Shown here piece by piece: positions 19,415-27,817 of a DNA stretch of 64,000 bases. The translations under genes and the position numbers were made by a program. Origin of the DNA: Amycolatopsis mediterranei (GTDB taxonomy: Bacteria; Actinomycetota; Actinomycetes; Mycobacteriales; Pseudonocardiaceae). The stretch is from the NCBI RefSeq assembly GCF_026017845.1, contig NZ_CP100416.1:6651072-6715071 (forward strand). Reading direction: 5' to 3'. Position 1 is the first letter of the stretch. Every line of letters starts with the position of its first letter. The notes under the pieces are model-generated. The model ran no database searches. It was not told where the DNA came from and saw only the letters and a list, made by a program, of their open reading frames with translations.

Positions 19415-19486
19415 TTATTGGGTGCGGGTGACTCTAAGAGCCGGTGACCGACACGTCAAGACACCTGGTGGCAAGCTTGCATGCGT

Positions 19487-19502
19487 TAGGTAACGTTTCC
19501 CA
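19487..19502. promoter_or_regulatory. LacI-type operator overlapping the regulator's own start region
   Basis: TAGGTAACGTTTCCCA repeats the half-site GGTAACGTT of the site at 19399 and ends one base before the ATG of the lacI-type gene at 19504. Binding here would give autoregulation. No ribosome binding site is visible between it and the ATG. Confidence 0.62.
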
Positions 19503-19503
19503 G

Positions 19504-20535
19504 ATGGACCGAACGGAGCCACCACGGCGGGTGACGATCGTCGACGTCGCCCGCCACGCAGGCGTTTCGACGACGGCGGTGTCGAAGGTGCTGCGCAACG
19601 CCTACGGCGCGAGCCCGGCCATGCGGGCGAAAGTGCACCGGGCGATCGAGGAGCTGGGCTACCGCCCCTACGCCGCGGCCCGGGGCCTGCGCGGGAAGAC
19701 CTACACCATCGGCGTCATGCTGCCCGACATCCGCAACCCGTTCTTCCCCGACATCCTCGACGGTCTCACCGACACGCTGCGCGACACCGACTACCACGTG
19801 CTGCTCGGCCCCAGCTGCGACAACGAGAAGGACGAAGGCAAGCTCACCGACGCGATGGTCGACCGCGGCATGGACGGGCTCGTCCTCATCGCCCCGGTGA
19901 TGTCGCGAACGCGCCTCGACCGCCTCGCGACGACCATTCCCACCGTCGTGGTGGGGCGCCACTCCCGGTCGGCGCACTACGACACCGTGACCGACGACGA
20001 CACGGCCGGCGCCGCCCTCGTCGTCGACCACCTCGCCGATCTCGGGCACCGCCGCATCGCCCACATCGAGCACCACGAGACCGACCCCGCCCGCCTCGCT
20101 GAAATGCCCAACGCGGTCCGCGCGGACGGCTACCACCGGGCCATGCGCGCGCGAGGGCTGGCGGTCGACATCGTGTCGACCAGCTACACCCAGGAGGGCG
20201 GCTACCTCGGCGCCCAGCAGATCCTCGCCCGCCCCGAGCGCCCGACGGCCATCTTCGCCGGCGCCGACATCGTCGCCATGGGCGTGCTGACCGCGTTGTC
20301 CGAGGCAGGCCTGACTGTGCCCGAGGACATCTCCCTCGCCGGGTACGACAACACCAGCTTCGCTGCCCTGGGCCCGATCTCGCTGACCAGCGTCGACCAG
20401 GCCGGGCACCACATCGGCACCGACGCCGCCCGGCTCCTGCTGCAGCGCATCGCCGACCGCACCCGCCCGGCGGCCCAGGTCAAGCTCGCCCCGAAGCTGG
20501 TTCCGCGGCGGACCACCGCTCCCCCGCGCCCCTGA
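19504..20535 (+). CDS. LacI-family regulator of the rhamnoside transporter operon
   Basis: The 343-residue regulator has the LacI helix-turn-helix VTIVDVARHAGVSTTAVSKV with the hinge AARGLRGK, and a periplasmic-binding-like effector domain (IGVMLPDIRNPFFPDILDGL, DHLADLGHRRIAHIEHH, ISLAGYDNTSFAALGPISLT). The ATG is chosen because it places the HTH about 12 residues in; a longer GTG start 60 bases up is possible. It is divergent from the permease/rhamnosidase operon, and two matching palindromes in the shared region make it the likely repressor of that operon and of itself, released by a rhamnoside-derived sugar (inference). Confidence 0.88.
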   Translation: MDRTEPPRRVTIVDVARHAGVSTTAVSKVLRNAYGASPAMRAKVHRAIEELGYRPYAAARGLRGKTYTIGVMLPDIRNPFFPDILDGLTDTLRDTDYHVLLGPSCDNEKDEGKLTDAMVDRGMDGLVLIAPVMSRTRLDRLATTIPTVVVGRHSRSAHYDTVTDDDTAGAALVVDHLADLGHRRIAHIEHHETDPARLAEMPNAVRADGYHRAMRARGLAVDIVSTSYTQEGGYLGAQQILARPERPTAIFAGADIVAMGVLTALSEAGLTVPEDISLAGYDNTSFAALGPISLTSVDQAGHHIGTDAARLLLQRIADRTRPAAQVKLAPKLVPRRTTAPPRP

Positions 20536-20541
20536 AGCGGT

Positions 20542-20640
20542 TCACAGCTCGCCGGTCGGCAGCGCAGCCAGTGCCTTTTCGATGGCTTCCACGATGTCGA
20601 GCGGTGTGTGGCTCAGCGGATCCCGCAGCCGGCGCCTCAT
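20542..20640 (-). CDS. Small ORF with ribosome binding site and operator, unknown
   Basis: A 32-codon frame starts with ATG preceded by GTGGGAGTG and by an operator-like palindrome at 20653-20665. The peptide ends in a helix DIVEAIEKALAALPTGEL, which resembles the last turn of a larger enzyme. It may be the fused 5' and 3' ends of a deleted catabolic gene that once followed the LacI gene, or a true small protein. Nothing more can be assigned. Confidence 0.3.
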   Translation of the reverse strand: MRRRLRDPLSHTPLDIVEAIEKALAALPTGEL

Positions 20641-20652
20641 CACTCCCACTGG

Positions 20653-20665
20653 TAAAACGATTTAA
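20653..20665. promoter_or_regulatory. LacI-type operator-like site
   Basis: TAAAACGATTTAA carries the core AACGATT seen in the sites at 21947, 27104 and 35728. It lies between the end of a LacI gene and a small ORF on the same strand. Confidence 0.45.
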
Positions 20666-20698
20666 TCTCAGCGCATGCTCTACGTCGGTCGGGAAAGA

Positions 20699-21730
20699 TC
20701 ACTGCCGGACGGTCGAGGCCCGCACGACCAGCTCGGGCGAGAACTCCACCTGGGGCCGGGGCAGGTCCGGGCGGCCGCCGGTCGAGCCGAGCGCCTCGAT
20801 CTCGGCGAAGAGCAGGTCGGCGACCGCCGTGCCCAGCTCCGCGTGGGGGGTGCGAATGCTGGTGAGCGGGACGATCGTGGACCGGGCGAACGCGATGTCG
20901 TCGTAGCCGACCACCGCGATGTCGGCGGGCACGCTGACGACCTTCGAGGACACGAAGGCCTGGACGACGCCGATGGCCAGCAGGTCGTTGGCGCAGAACA
21001 ACGCGTCGGGACGTTGCTCGGACGGCCGGTTCGCGATGGCGTCCGCACAGGCGATGCCTGCCTCGACCGAGCGCTCGGGCACGGGGATGACTTCCAGGGT
21101 GACGCCCGGCGCCGAGTGCACCGCGGACAGAGCACCGTTCAGCCGGTCGGCCACCTGCTTCAGCTCCAGCGAGGAGGAGACGAAGCCGATGCGCTTGCGT
21201 CCCTGCTCGATCAGGTGGGCCGCCGCCAGCTTGCCGCCGGCGACGTGGTCGATCGACACGGACGCCTGCTCGGGCGACTCGGCGCGTCGGGCGCTGAGCA
21301 CGCTCGCGATGCCGAACGAGCGCATCCGGGCGAGCTCCGCCTCCACGTTGCCGACCGGGGCGATGATGACTCCGCTGACCAGTTGCTTCGCGAAGAGCTG
21401 CAGGTAGCTGCGCTCGCGCTGCTCGGATCCGGTGTCGTTGGCCATCAGCATGTACATGCCCTCGGCCGACACGCGCTGTTCGATCGCCGCGGCGATCTCC
21501 GGGGTGGTGGCCCCGGCGAGCTCGAAGGCGATGTAGCCGATGACCGGGCTCACCCCGGTGCGGAGCGTGCGGGCGGCGTCGTTCGGGACGAACCCGAGGG
21601 CGTCGACGGCCTGCTGGATCCGCGCCCTCGTCGGTTCGGAGAGCTTCCCCGGCTTGTGGAAATAGTTCGAGACCGAGGCAGGCGAAACCCTGGCCAGCTC
21701 GGCGACGTCGCGAATCGTGACCCTGTTCAG
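20699..21730 (-). CDS. LacI-family transcriptional regulator
   Basis: The product of about 343 residues has the HTH VTIRDVAELARVSPASVSNY, then FHKPGKLSEPTRARIQQAVD, and the hinge AARTLRTG, followed by a full effector domain (IDHVAGGKLAAAHLIEQGRK, PADIAVVGYDDIAFARSTIV, PLTSIRTPHAELG). The N-terminus lacks an ATG, GTG or TTG at the right place: a CTG at 21728-21730 follows GAGAGGAA by a good distance and is the best start, though this is uncommon. The gene is divergent from a secreted GH78-type enzyme and may control it through the site at 21947. Confidence 0.85.
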   Translation of the reverse strand: MNRVTIRDVAELARVSPASVSNYFHKPGKLSEPTRARIQQAVDALGFVPNDAARTLRTGVSPVIGYIAFELAGATTPEIAAAIEQRVSAEGMYMLMANDTGSEQRERSYLQLFAKQLVSGVIIAPVGNVEAELARMRSFGIASVLSARRAESPEQASVSIDHVAGGKLAAAHLIEQGRKRIGFVSSSLELKQVADRLNGALSAVHSAPGVTLEVIPVPERSVEAGIACADAIANRPSEQRPDALFCANDLLAIGVVQAFVSSKVVSVPADIAVVGYDDIAFARSTIVPLTSIRTPHAELGTAVADLLFAEIEALGSTGGRPDLPRPQVEFSPELVVRASTVRQ

Positions 21731-21946
21731 CCGACCGTTCCTCTCCGCACGCCGTGGACCCGGAGTCCATGCTAGTCCAGGCGCGTGACCCGCAACCGGC
21801 CCGCTGACCTGGGCCGACGTGCGATGCGCGTCCGGTATCGGACAAACGCTTGCCCGGCGTCGTACTGCGTATCCAAGCTTTCCTCCTGGCCCCCTCCCCG
21901 GCCACCCCGCACACCTCCACTCGACGAGGAGAGGAAGGCGCTCGAA

Positions 21947-21959
21947 TTGAAACGATTCA
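21947..21959. promoter_or_regulatory. LacI-type operator overlapping the start codon of a secreted rhamnosidase
   Basis: TTGAAACGATTCA is identical to the site at 27104 and to the core of the site at 35728. Its first three bases are the likely TTG start codon of the downstream gene, so a bound repressor would sit on the translation start. Confidence 0.62.
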
Positions 21960-24184
21960 CTCGCGCGAGAGCGACTCGGTTTCGCCGTCTGGCGACCATT
22001 GGCGTGCTCGCTGCCATCACCCCCGTCCTCGCCACCACCCCAGGTCAGGCCGCGCAAGGGCTGGGCAACGCGGCCTGCAAGTCCTACGTGCTCGGGCCGT
22101 CGGCGTCCGACGTGCACGCCGTGCGGGCCGAAGGCCGCGGCGACGTCAAGCATCCCCAGTCCCTGACCAGCTCCCACGGGCCCGCGACGACTCTCACGAC
22201 GGTGGCGGGCGGGACGCCGGCCTCGGTGCTGCTGGACTTCGGCCAAGAGATCGGCGGCACCCCGTACCTCGAGCCGACCCGGGTCACCGGCGCCCCGGCC
22301 CTCACCCTGGTCACCTCCGAAGCCCGCCAGTACATCCGTACCCCGGCCGCGACGACGGTGCCGTCCGCGGTGCCCAGCGGGTCGACCCAGGTCCCCCTGG
22401 CCTCCGCGGCCAACCTCGAGACCGGCAACACGATCACGTTCACCGCCGCGGGCGGCACCCCGGTCACGCGCACCATCACGGCCTTCGACACCACCGCCCG
22501 TACCGCGACCGTCACGCCCCCGTTGTCGGCTGATCTCCCGGCGGGCACGGCCGTCAAGACGTCGCCAGGCGCGCCGAGTTCGGACGAATCCCGCGGCCTC
22601 GCGGGTGTCGGCGGTCCGGACACCTTCCAGCCCACCGCGGCCGGCCGGCTGACCGGCGGTTTCCACGGCGGCTTCCGGTTCGCGCTGCTCACCGTTTCCA
22701 CTCCGGGCAGCGTCAGCCTTTCCTCATTGGGGGTGACCTTCCAGGCGTTCCGCGCGACCACGGCCGACTATCAGGGCTGGTTCCTCTCCAGCGACGACCA
22801 GCTGAACCGGATGTGGTACTCCGGCGCGTACACCCTGCAGATGAACCTCAAGGCGCCGGGCCTCAACGGGCTCCCGGACGCGCGGATCTACGACGGCGCC
22901 AAGCGCGACCGGAGCATCTGGACCGGCGACCTGCTCGTCCAGATCCCGACCCTGCTCACCAGTCTCGGAACCGCCGGGGCGCCCTACGTGAAGTCGTCGC
23001 TCGACACCTTGCTGGCGACCCAGCGGGCTGACGGCGCGTTCCCCGGCTCGCCGGACTTCGCCAAGCGCACCAATCCCGCGGGCTCGCCACTCTTCTACTC
23101 GAACAACTACTCGGGCTACGGGTTGCGGGCGTTCATCGACTACTACCGCTACACCGGGGACAAGGCCTACGTCACGGCCGTGCTTCCCGCGCTGCGCAAG
23201 GAACTCGCGTACAACGACAGCTTCCGCAACGCGGACAACCTCGTCGTGTCCAACGACCGTGACTACTGGCAGGCGACCCAGACCGGGGAAGTCACCAAGT
23301 ACAGCATCGACTACTCCATCGTCCTGCGCGAGATGTCCTGGCTCGAACGCGCCGTCGGCTCCGCGGCGCTGGCCGACGGCTACGACACCAAGGCCGACGC
23401 CATCAAGACCGCGGTCATGAGCAAGCTGTGGAACCCGGCGCTGGGCGCGTACGGGCAGAGCAGCGCCAAACCGGACGTCCTTGTCGAGGACGCCAACGCC
23501 CTGGCGCTCCAGTACGGCTTCGTCCCGGCCGGGCAAGAGGCGAAGGTCCTCGCCGCGCTGAAGACCCTGTGGACGCCGTACGGCGCCATCATGGGCCCCG
23601 GCCTGCAGGACCCGACCGGGCACACCATCGAGCCGTTCGGCAACGGCATGGAGACGGCCGGCCGGTTCGCGGCCGGCGACACCGCCGGAGCGCTGGACCT
23701 CGTGCGACGCACCTGGGGTCCCGTGGTGGACCCGCGGAACCCGCTCTACACCGGGGCTTTCTGGGAGTTCAAGAACAGCACCGGCGGGGTCAACCGGGCG
23801 ACGGCCAGCCTCGCGCACGGCTGGGCCGCGTCGCCGTCGGTCCAGCTGACCGAGCAGCTCCTCGGGATCAAGCCGGTCGGCGCCGGCTACCAGACCTGGA
23901 GCATCGCGCCGAACCCCGGCACGGTGCGCTCGGCCGCCGGTGCCGTCCCGACCGCCTACGGAACCATCAAGACGCAGTGGACCAGCGACTCGCGCTCCGG
24001 CCGGTTCACGCTCACGGTGCAGGCACCCGCCGGCACCTCGGGCACCATCACCGTGCCGGCAGGCCGCGGCTCGGTGGTCACCGTCAACGGTCGTGACTCC
24101 GGGCCCCGGGCGAAGTCGACCGGCGACTCCGCGACCTTGACCGTCTCGGGCGGCTCGTACCAGATCACCGTTTCCCAGGGCTGA
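21947..24184 (+). CDS. Secreted alpha-L-rhamnosidase-type glycosidase (GH78-like)
   Basis: From the TTG start the 745-residue product has a Sec signal (RRLATIGVLAAITPVLATTP, cleavage near GQAAQG). GAGGAAGG lies eight bases before the TTG. An N-terminal beta domain leads to the (alpha/alpha)6 barrel with KRDRSIWTGDLLVQ near residue 319, equivalent to the general-acid motif of GH78, and FWEFKNSTGG near residue 605; a C-terminal rhamnosidase-type beta domain ends it. It is shorter and more divergent than the two classical GH78 enzymes here. It should trim rhamnosyl residues from extracellular glycosides. The start codon lies inside an operator-like palindrome. Confidence 0.8.
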   Translation: MKRFTRARATRFRRLATIGVLAAITPVLATTPGQAAQGLGNAACKSYVLGPSASDVHAVRAEGRGDVKHPQSLTSSHGPATTLTTVAGGTPASVLLDFGQEIGGTPYLEPTRVTGAPALTLVTSEARQYIRTPAATTVPSAVPSGSTQVPLASAANLETGNTITFTAAGGTPVTRTITAFDTTARTATVTPPLSADLPAGTAVKTSPGAPSSDESRGLAGVGGPDTFQPTAAGRLTGGFHGGFRFALLTVSTPGSVSLSSLGVTFQAFRATTADYQGWFLSSDDQLNRMWYSGAYTLQMNLKAPGLNGLPDARIYDGAKRDRSIWTGDLLVQIPTLLTSLGTAGAPYVKSSLDTLLATQRADGAFPGSPDFAKRTNPAGSPLFYSNNYSGYGLRAFIDYYRYTGDKAYVTAVLPALRKELAYNDSFRNADNLVVSNDRDYWQATQTGEVTKYSIDYSIVLREMSWLERAVGSAALADGYDTKADAIKTAVMSKLWNPALGAYGQSSAKPDVLVEDANALALQYGFVPAGQEAKVLAALKTLWTPYGAIMGPGLQDPTGHTIEPFGNGMETAGRFAAGDTAGALDLVRRTWGPVVDPRNPLYTGAFWEFKNSTGGVNRATASLAHGWAASPSVQLTEQLLGIKPVGAGYQTWSIAPNPGTVRSAAGAVPTAYGTIKTQWTSDSRSGRFTLTVQAPAGTSGTITVPAGRGSVVTVNGRDSGPRAKSTGDSATLTVSGGSYQITVSQG

Positions 24185-24195
24185 AATTTCCTTCA

Positions 24196-24232
24196 GCGGG
24201 CCGCCGTGGCGAGCTCCGCCGCGGCGGCCCGC
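24196..24232 (+). terminator. Inverted repeat between glycosidase genes, possible terminator
   Basis: A perfect 10-base stem (GCGGGCCGCC / GGCGGCCCGC) with a 17-base loop lies just after the stop of the GH78-type gene. No T-run follows, so it may be an actinomycete-style stem terminator or an attenuator before the GH106-like gene. Confidence 0.4.
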
Positions 24233-24259
24233 GCCACACGCACCCCTTGGAGGTGTGCC

Positions 24260-26041
24260 ATGTTCTTGTCCGCAACGCCGCGCAGAAGCCGGTGGTCCCT
24301 CGTGACCACCGGCCTTTCCGCGGCGGCTGTCTTCGCCGCATTGACCGTGGTCCCCGCGGCGAACGCGGGGCCGGATGCCGGCACGGCAGCCGGGATCGAC
24401 ACCCTGCAACCCCTCGCCGGCGGCCTCTCCCCCGCGCAGTTCGCGCACCCGGACAACCACTTCAAGCCGGCCACGCGCTGGTGGTGGCAGAAACCTCTCG
24501 ACGACGCCGAGGCGCTGCGCGAACTGCAGGTGATCGCCGACGCCGGGTTCGGCGAGATCGAGATCGCGTTCTCCGCCGGCGCCTGGGCCACCGACGAACA
24601 ACGCGCCATTCTCGGCCACGTCCTGGACAAGGCCGCGCAGCTCGGCATCAAGATTTCGATGACCATGGGGGCGGCCTGGCCGGTACAGACGCCGAGCACC
24701 GGAGCCGGATCGGGGTTCGCCTCTCAGGAGCTGCAGTACGGCCGAGTTCACCTGGCGGGTGGGCAGAGCTTCTCCGGACCCGTTACGCCGCCGATGGACG
24801 CGGCTCAGCTTCCGCAGGTCCGGAAACTCGTCGCGGTCACCGCGGCCCGGGTCGTCGACGCAGGCCCCGACGTCACGACGCCTGGCCAGCCACCGGCGAA
24901 GTCGACCGCCCTGGCCCCCGCTTCCCTGACCGATCTGACGGCGCAGGTGACGGACGGCAACCTCACCTGGCGTGCGCCGGACGGCGGGAACTGGGATCTG
25001 TTCGCCTTCTGGTCCCGGGAGAACAAGGGGAACTACACGAACCCCTTCGACGCCGATGCCTCGCGCAAGGCCGCCCAAGACCTCGACCAGATCCAGATCG
25101 GCAAGGACAACGCGCCGAAGCTGCGGAAGGCGGGCGCGGACCTGTTCGAGGATTCCCTCGAGCTGCACGGCACGTCCATCTTCTGGACGCCGAAGATGGC
25201 GGCCGAGTTCCGCGGCCGCCGCGGCTACGACATGGCCAAGTTTCTGCCCTTGATGTTCGTGCAGGGCGAGTCGGACTTCCCGGTGCCGCCGAAGGAGCCG
25301 AACCCCGACTTCACCCTCACCGACGGGTCGGCGGACAAGGTCCGGCACGACTACTACGAAACGTTGACCGACCTGTACATCGGCAACCACCTGCAAGTGT
25401 TCCAGGACTGGGCGAAGCAGTACGGCATGCAGTACAAGGCCCAGGCCGCCTACCTGCAGGACCTCGAGCCGATCCGCAGCTTCCGCTCGCTGCAGAGCTT
25501 CGGCGGGAGGTCCGAGACGGAGTCCCTCGACGCCGGGGAAAACCTGCCCATCTCGACCGACGACCCGGCCTGGCGGAACTCCCTCGCCTTCCAGCAGACG
25601 ATCGCGTCCGGCGTACACCAGGCGGGCGGGAACCTGCTGAGCGTCGAGCTCGGGGCGATCTTCAAGCCCGCCTACAGCATGAACCTCGACGACTACCGCG
25701 ACCTGATGGGCAAGGAGTGGGCCGCGGGCGTGTCCCAGCCGTTCATCCACGGTTTCGCCCTCCAGACCGCCGGTGCGGCCTGGCCGGGCACGACCCGCTT
25801 CGGCGAGACCGTCACCGACAGCTGGAACGACAAGAACTTCCCGCAATGGTCGAGCTGGGCCACGCTCAACAACTACTTCGCCCGGGGAACCAGCGTGCTG
25901 GAGACGGGGACGGCGCGGTCTGGCCGAAGCCCGCTTTCACCTCGAACTCGTGCACGGTCGCGACCGTGCGCAGGATCAAGCTCGACAGCGCGATCGGGGC
26001 CGTCGACGGCGCCGTGCTGTTCTGGCGGAAGACGACCTTGA
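24260..26041 (+). pseudogene. GH106-like secreted rhamnosidase, 3' end lost
   Basis: A GGAGG sequence precedes the ATG and a Sec signal (LVTTGLSAAAVFAALTVVPA, cleavage near ANAGPD). The mature part starts with FAHPDNHFKPATRWWWQKPL, then DAGFGEIEIAFSAGAW and ISMTMGAAWP, the pattern of GH106-type alpha-L-rhamnosidases. Similarity continues to NNYFARGTSVLETG, around residue 550, near 25.9 kb. After that the frame reads the antisense of the neighbouring gene. Family members are about 900-1200 residues, so the C-terminal half is missing. The junction is shared with the convergent GH106-like gene, which is also truncated. Confidence 0.75.
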
Positions 26042-27059
26042 AGTAGCGGGCCGTGGTCTGCGGCACGAACAGCGTCCGCTGCACGCCGCTGTAGATGCCG
26101 GTGGTCCGGAGATCCCACGTGCGGCCGTCGCCGCTGCTGTAGACCTGGGCTGACGGCCCGTACTCGACGACGTCGTTCCAGCCACTGAACGCGCCGCCGG
26201 CCGCGATGGTGAGGCCGGTGAGGGTGACCGGGCGGTCGTAGTCGAGGCGCACCCAGGTGCCGTCAGGCCCCGGGGCGGGCAGGTTCTGCGGGTCGGCGAC
26301 CGAGGCGTTCGCCAGCTTCGCGCCGTCGAGTGGGCCGGCGGCGGCGTACACGCGCGGGGCGAGTGCCGCCTGGTTTCGTGTTCCGTTGGGGACGCGGTAG
26401 GCGAACACCCGCGCGTCACGGTAGAACATCGGCAGCGGAGTGGGCGTCGACGACGAGGCCGCGGCGTCGGCGAACTGGCCGGCGACGGCGGGCGGCTGCG
26501 GGAGTTCGACATCGTGCTGGCCGCCGCTGACCCAGGTTTCGGTCCAGACGTACTTCTTCATCGCGTCTTCGGCCGCCACCCACGGGCCGCCGGTCTCCGA
26601 CCAGCCGGGCGAACACGCGACGTCGGCTTCGAGGCCGAGCTGGTCGGCCAGCTGCATGGCGGAACGGAAGGCGGCCTTCCAGCCGTCGGACATGTACGGC
26701 AACGGGGTGGGCACCACGACCGGAACGCGGCCCGCGCCGTCGAAATTGACCATCCCGCCGATCCCGGCGCGCTTGAACCACTCCAGGTCGGCCTTGATGC
26801 CGTCGGTGGTGATGTTCTGGTTCATCCAGTGCCACCACACGCGCGGCAGGGCGTCGGCGGGCGGCGTCCGGAACCCGACCAGCACGTCGGAACCGTCCAG
26901 CGCGGATGCGAGCCGCGGGCCTGCAAGCGGTGCCAGCCCGGACAAATCCGGCGCAGTGCCGCCCGCCGCCACCGCGGTGTCCGGCACCGCCGCGGCGCCC
27001 GCCGCACCGATCGCCGCCACCGCCGCGCCGCGCAGAAACCCTCGCCGACTCGTCGCCAT
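25866..27059 (-). pseudogene. Second GH106-like rhamnosidase, 3' end lost
   Basis: The gene starts with a Tat leader (TSRRGFLRGAAVAAIGAAGA) after GAGGAC. It shows the GH106 N-terminal pattern RVWWHWMNQNITTDGIKADL, WFKRAGIGGMVNFDGAG, then DVACSPGWSETGGPWV and a beta-sandwich-like segment (YDRPVTLTGLTIAAGGAFSG, YSSGDGRTWDLRTTGIYSG). Coding similarity ends at VHEFEVKAGFGQ near 25.92 kb, about residue 380, where the frame enters the antisense of the other GH106-like gene. The remaining 600 or more residues including catalytic acids are lost. An operator-like site lies 45 bases upstream of the start. Confidence 0.75.
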
Positions 27060-27103
27060 TGACTGTCCTCGTTGTCGATCCGGAGGTGTGTCCACACCCC
27101 GCC

Positions 27104-27116
27104 TTGAAACGATTCA
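27104..27116. promoter_or_regulatory. LacI-type operator before the GH106-like gene
   Basis: TTGAAACGATTCA is identical to the site at 21947. It lies 45 bases upstream of the minus-strand ATG at 27059, within the 27060-27382 intergenic stretch that otherwise holds only the site at 27274 and no gene. Confidence 0.62.
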
Positions 27117-27273
27117 CCTCTCAGGCGGCCGCCGGTCGACAAGACCGGTAATCCTCAAGAGGCCGAGCTTCCCTGTACAGCAAGCGATGCATGCCCTCGA
27201 GGAACTTCGCGCACGTACGAAAGCCGCCCTACGCCCAGCTTTCAGCGAGACATTCCGGGCGTCACCTGTGCAA

Positions 27274-27285
27274 TGAATCGATTTA
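27274..27285. promoter_or_regulatory. LacI-type operator-like site
   Basis: TGAATCGATTTA differs from the common core by a T for A in the left arm. It is in the same intergenic stretch as the site at 27104, about 160 bases away, which would allow looping between the two. Confidence 0.4.
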
Positions 27286-27382
27286 CGCTCTCGACGCTAG
27301 GACCGATTGCGTTGCCGCACAAGGGGTTGTCCACATTCGGACGCACCCGCCGAGGGCAGCCCGAACCCGCGGCCACCACGGC

Positions 27383-27709
27383 TCAGACCAGCCCGCGACG
27401 GGCGGCCCACACCACCGCCTGGATGGGCGTCGAACACCCCACCCGATCGCAGATCGACCGGAGCCGGCGACGGATCGTCCGATCAGACAACTCCAGCCGG
27501 CGCCCGATCGTGTCCAGCGGCAACCCCTCCGCGAAGAGAGCGAGCAGATCGATGTCTTCGCGTTCGAGCACCGCGTTCACCTGCCCACCGCTTGCTCACC
27601 CCTCGACGAGGGCGGCGCCCAGCACCCGAGGCCCGGCGGCCACCGAATCGGCGGCATCACTCCCCCACACCGCGCTGCGGGCTGCCCGAACCGGATCCTG
27701 TCGCACCAT
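27383..27709 (-). pseudogene. Small LuxR-type HTH regulator interrupted by a TGA codon
   Basis: The ATG at 27709 has a strong GGAGG six bases upstream. The frame runs 37 codons to a TGA at 27596-27598, then continues in the same frame through a second possible start (GTG at 27580, with GGGCAG before it) into a LuxR-type helix-turn-helix: EREDIDLLALFAEGLPLDTI, GRRLELSDRTIRRRLRSICD, RVGCSTPIQAVVWAARRG. Small regulators of this size (about 108 codons) exist in actinomycetes, so the TGA probably split one gene. The HTH half could still be translated alone (66 codons). A palindrome at 27726 precedes it. Confidence 0.6.
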
Positions 27710-27725
27710 CGCGTCCTCCGGAAGA

Positions 27726-27739
27726 TTAAAAGGTTTCAA
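27726..27739. promoter_or_regulatory. LacI-type operator-like site before the small LuxR-type gene
   Basis: TTAAAAGGTTTCAA (TTGAAACCTTTTAA on the other strand) keeps the TTGAA arm but has a CC centre. It is directly upstream of the ribosome binding site of the minus-strand HTH gene. Confidence 0.4.
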
Positions 27740-27801
27740 CACCGGGTGCGATGACGCTACTATCCCCTGTAAAGGCAAGTCAACGCCGAGCGCGATCAGG
27801 T

Positions 27802-27817
27802 GGTGAAACGTTTTGCC
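27802..27817. promoter_or_regulatory. LacI-type operator overlapping the start of a LacI gene
   Basis: GGTGAAACGTTTTGCC is a near-perfect palindrome centred on AAACGTTT. It covers the TTG start codon (27813-27815) of the downstream LacI regulator, consistent with autoregulation. Confidence 0.6.

Noticed and set aside
22724..25846. Open frame of 1040 codons on the minus strand across two glycosidase genes
   Set aside because: Antisense shadow of the GH78-type and GH106-like genes; it spans two genes and an intergenic region and has no family motif.
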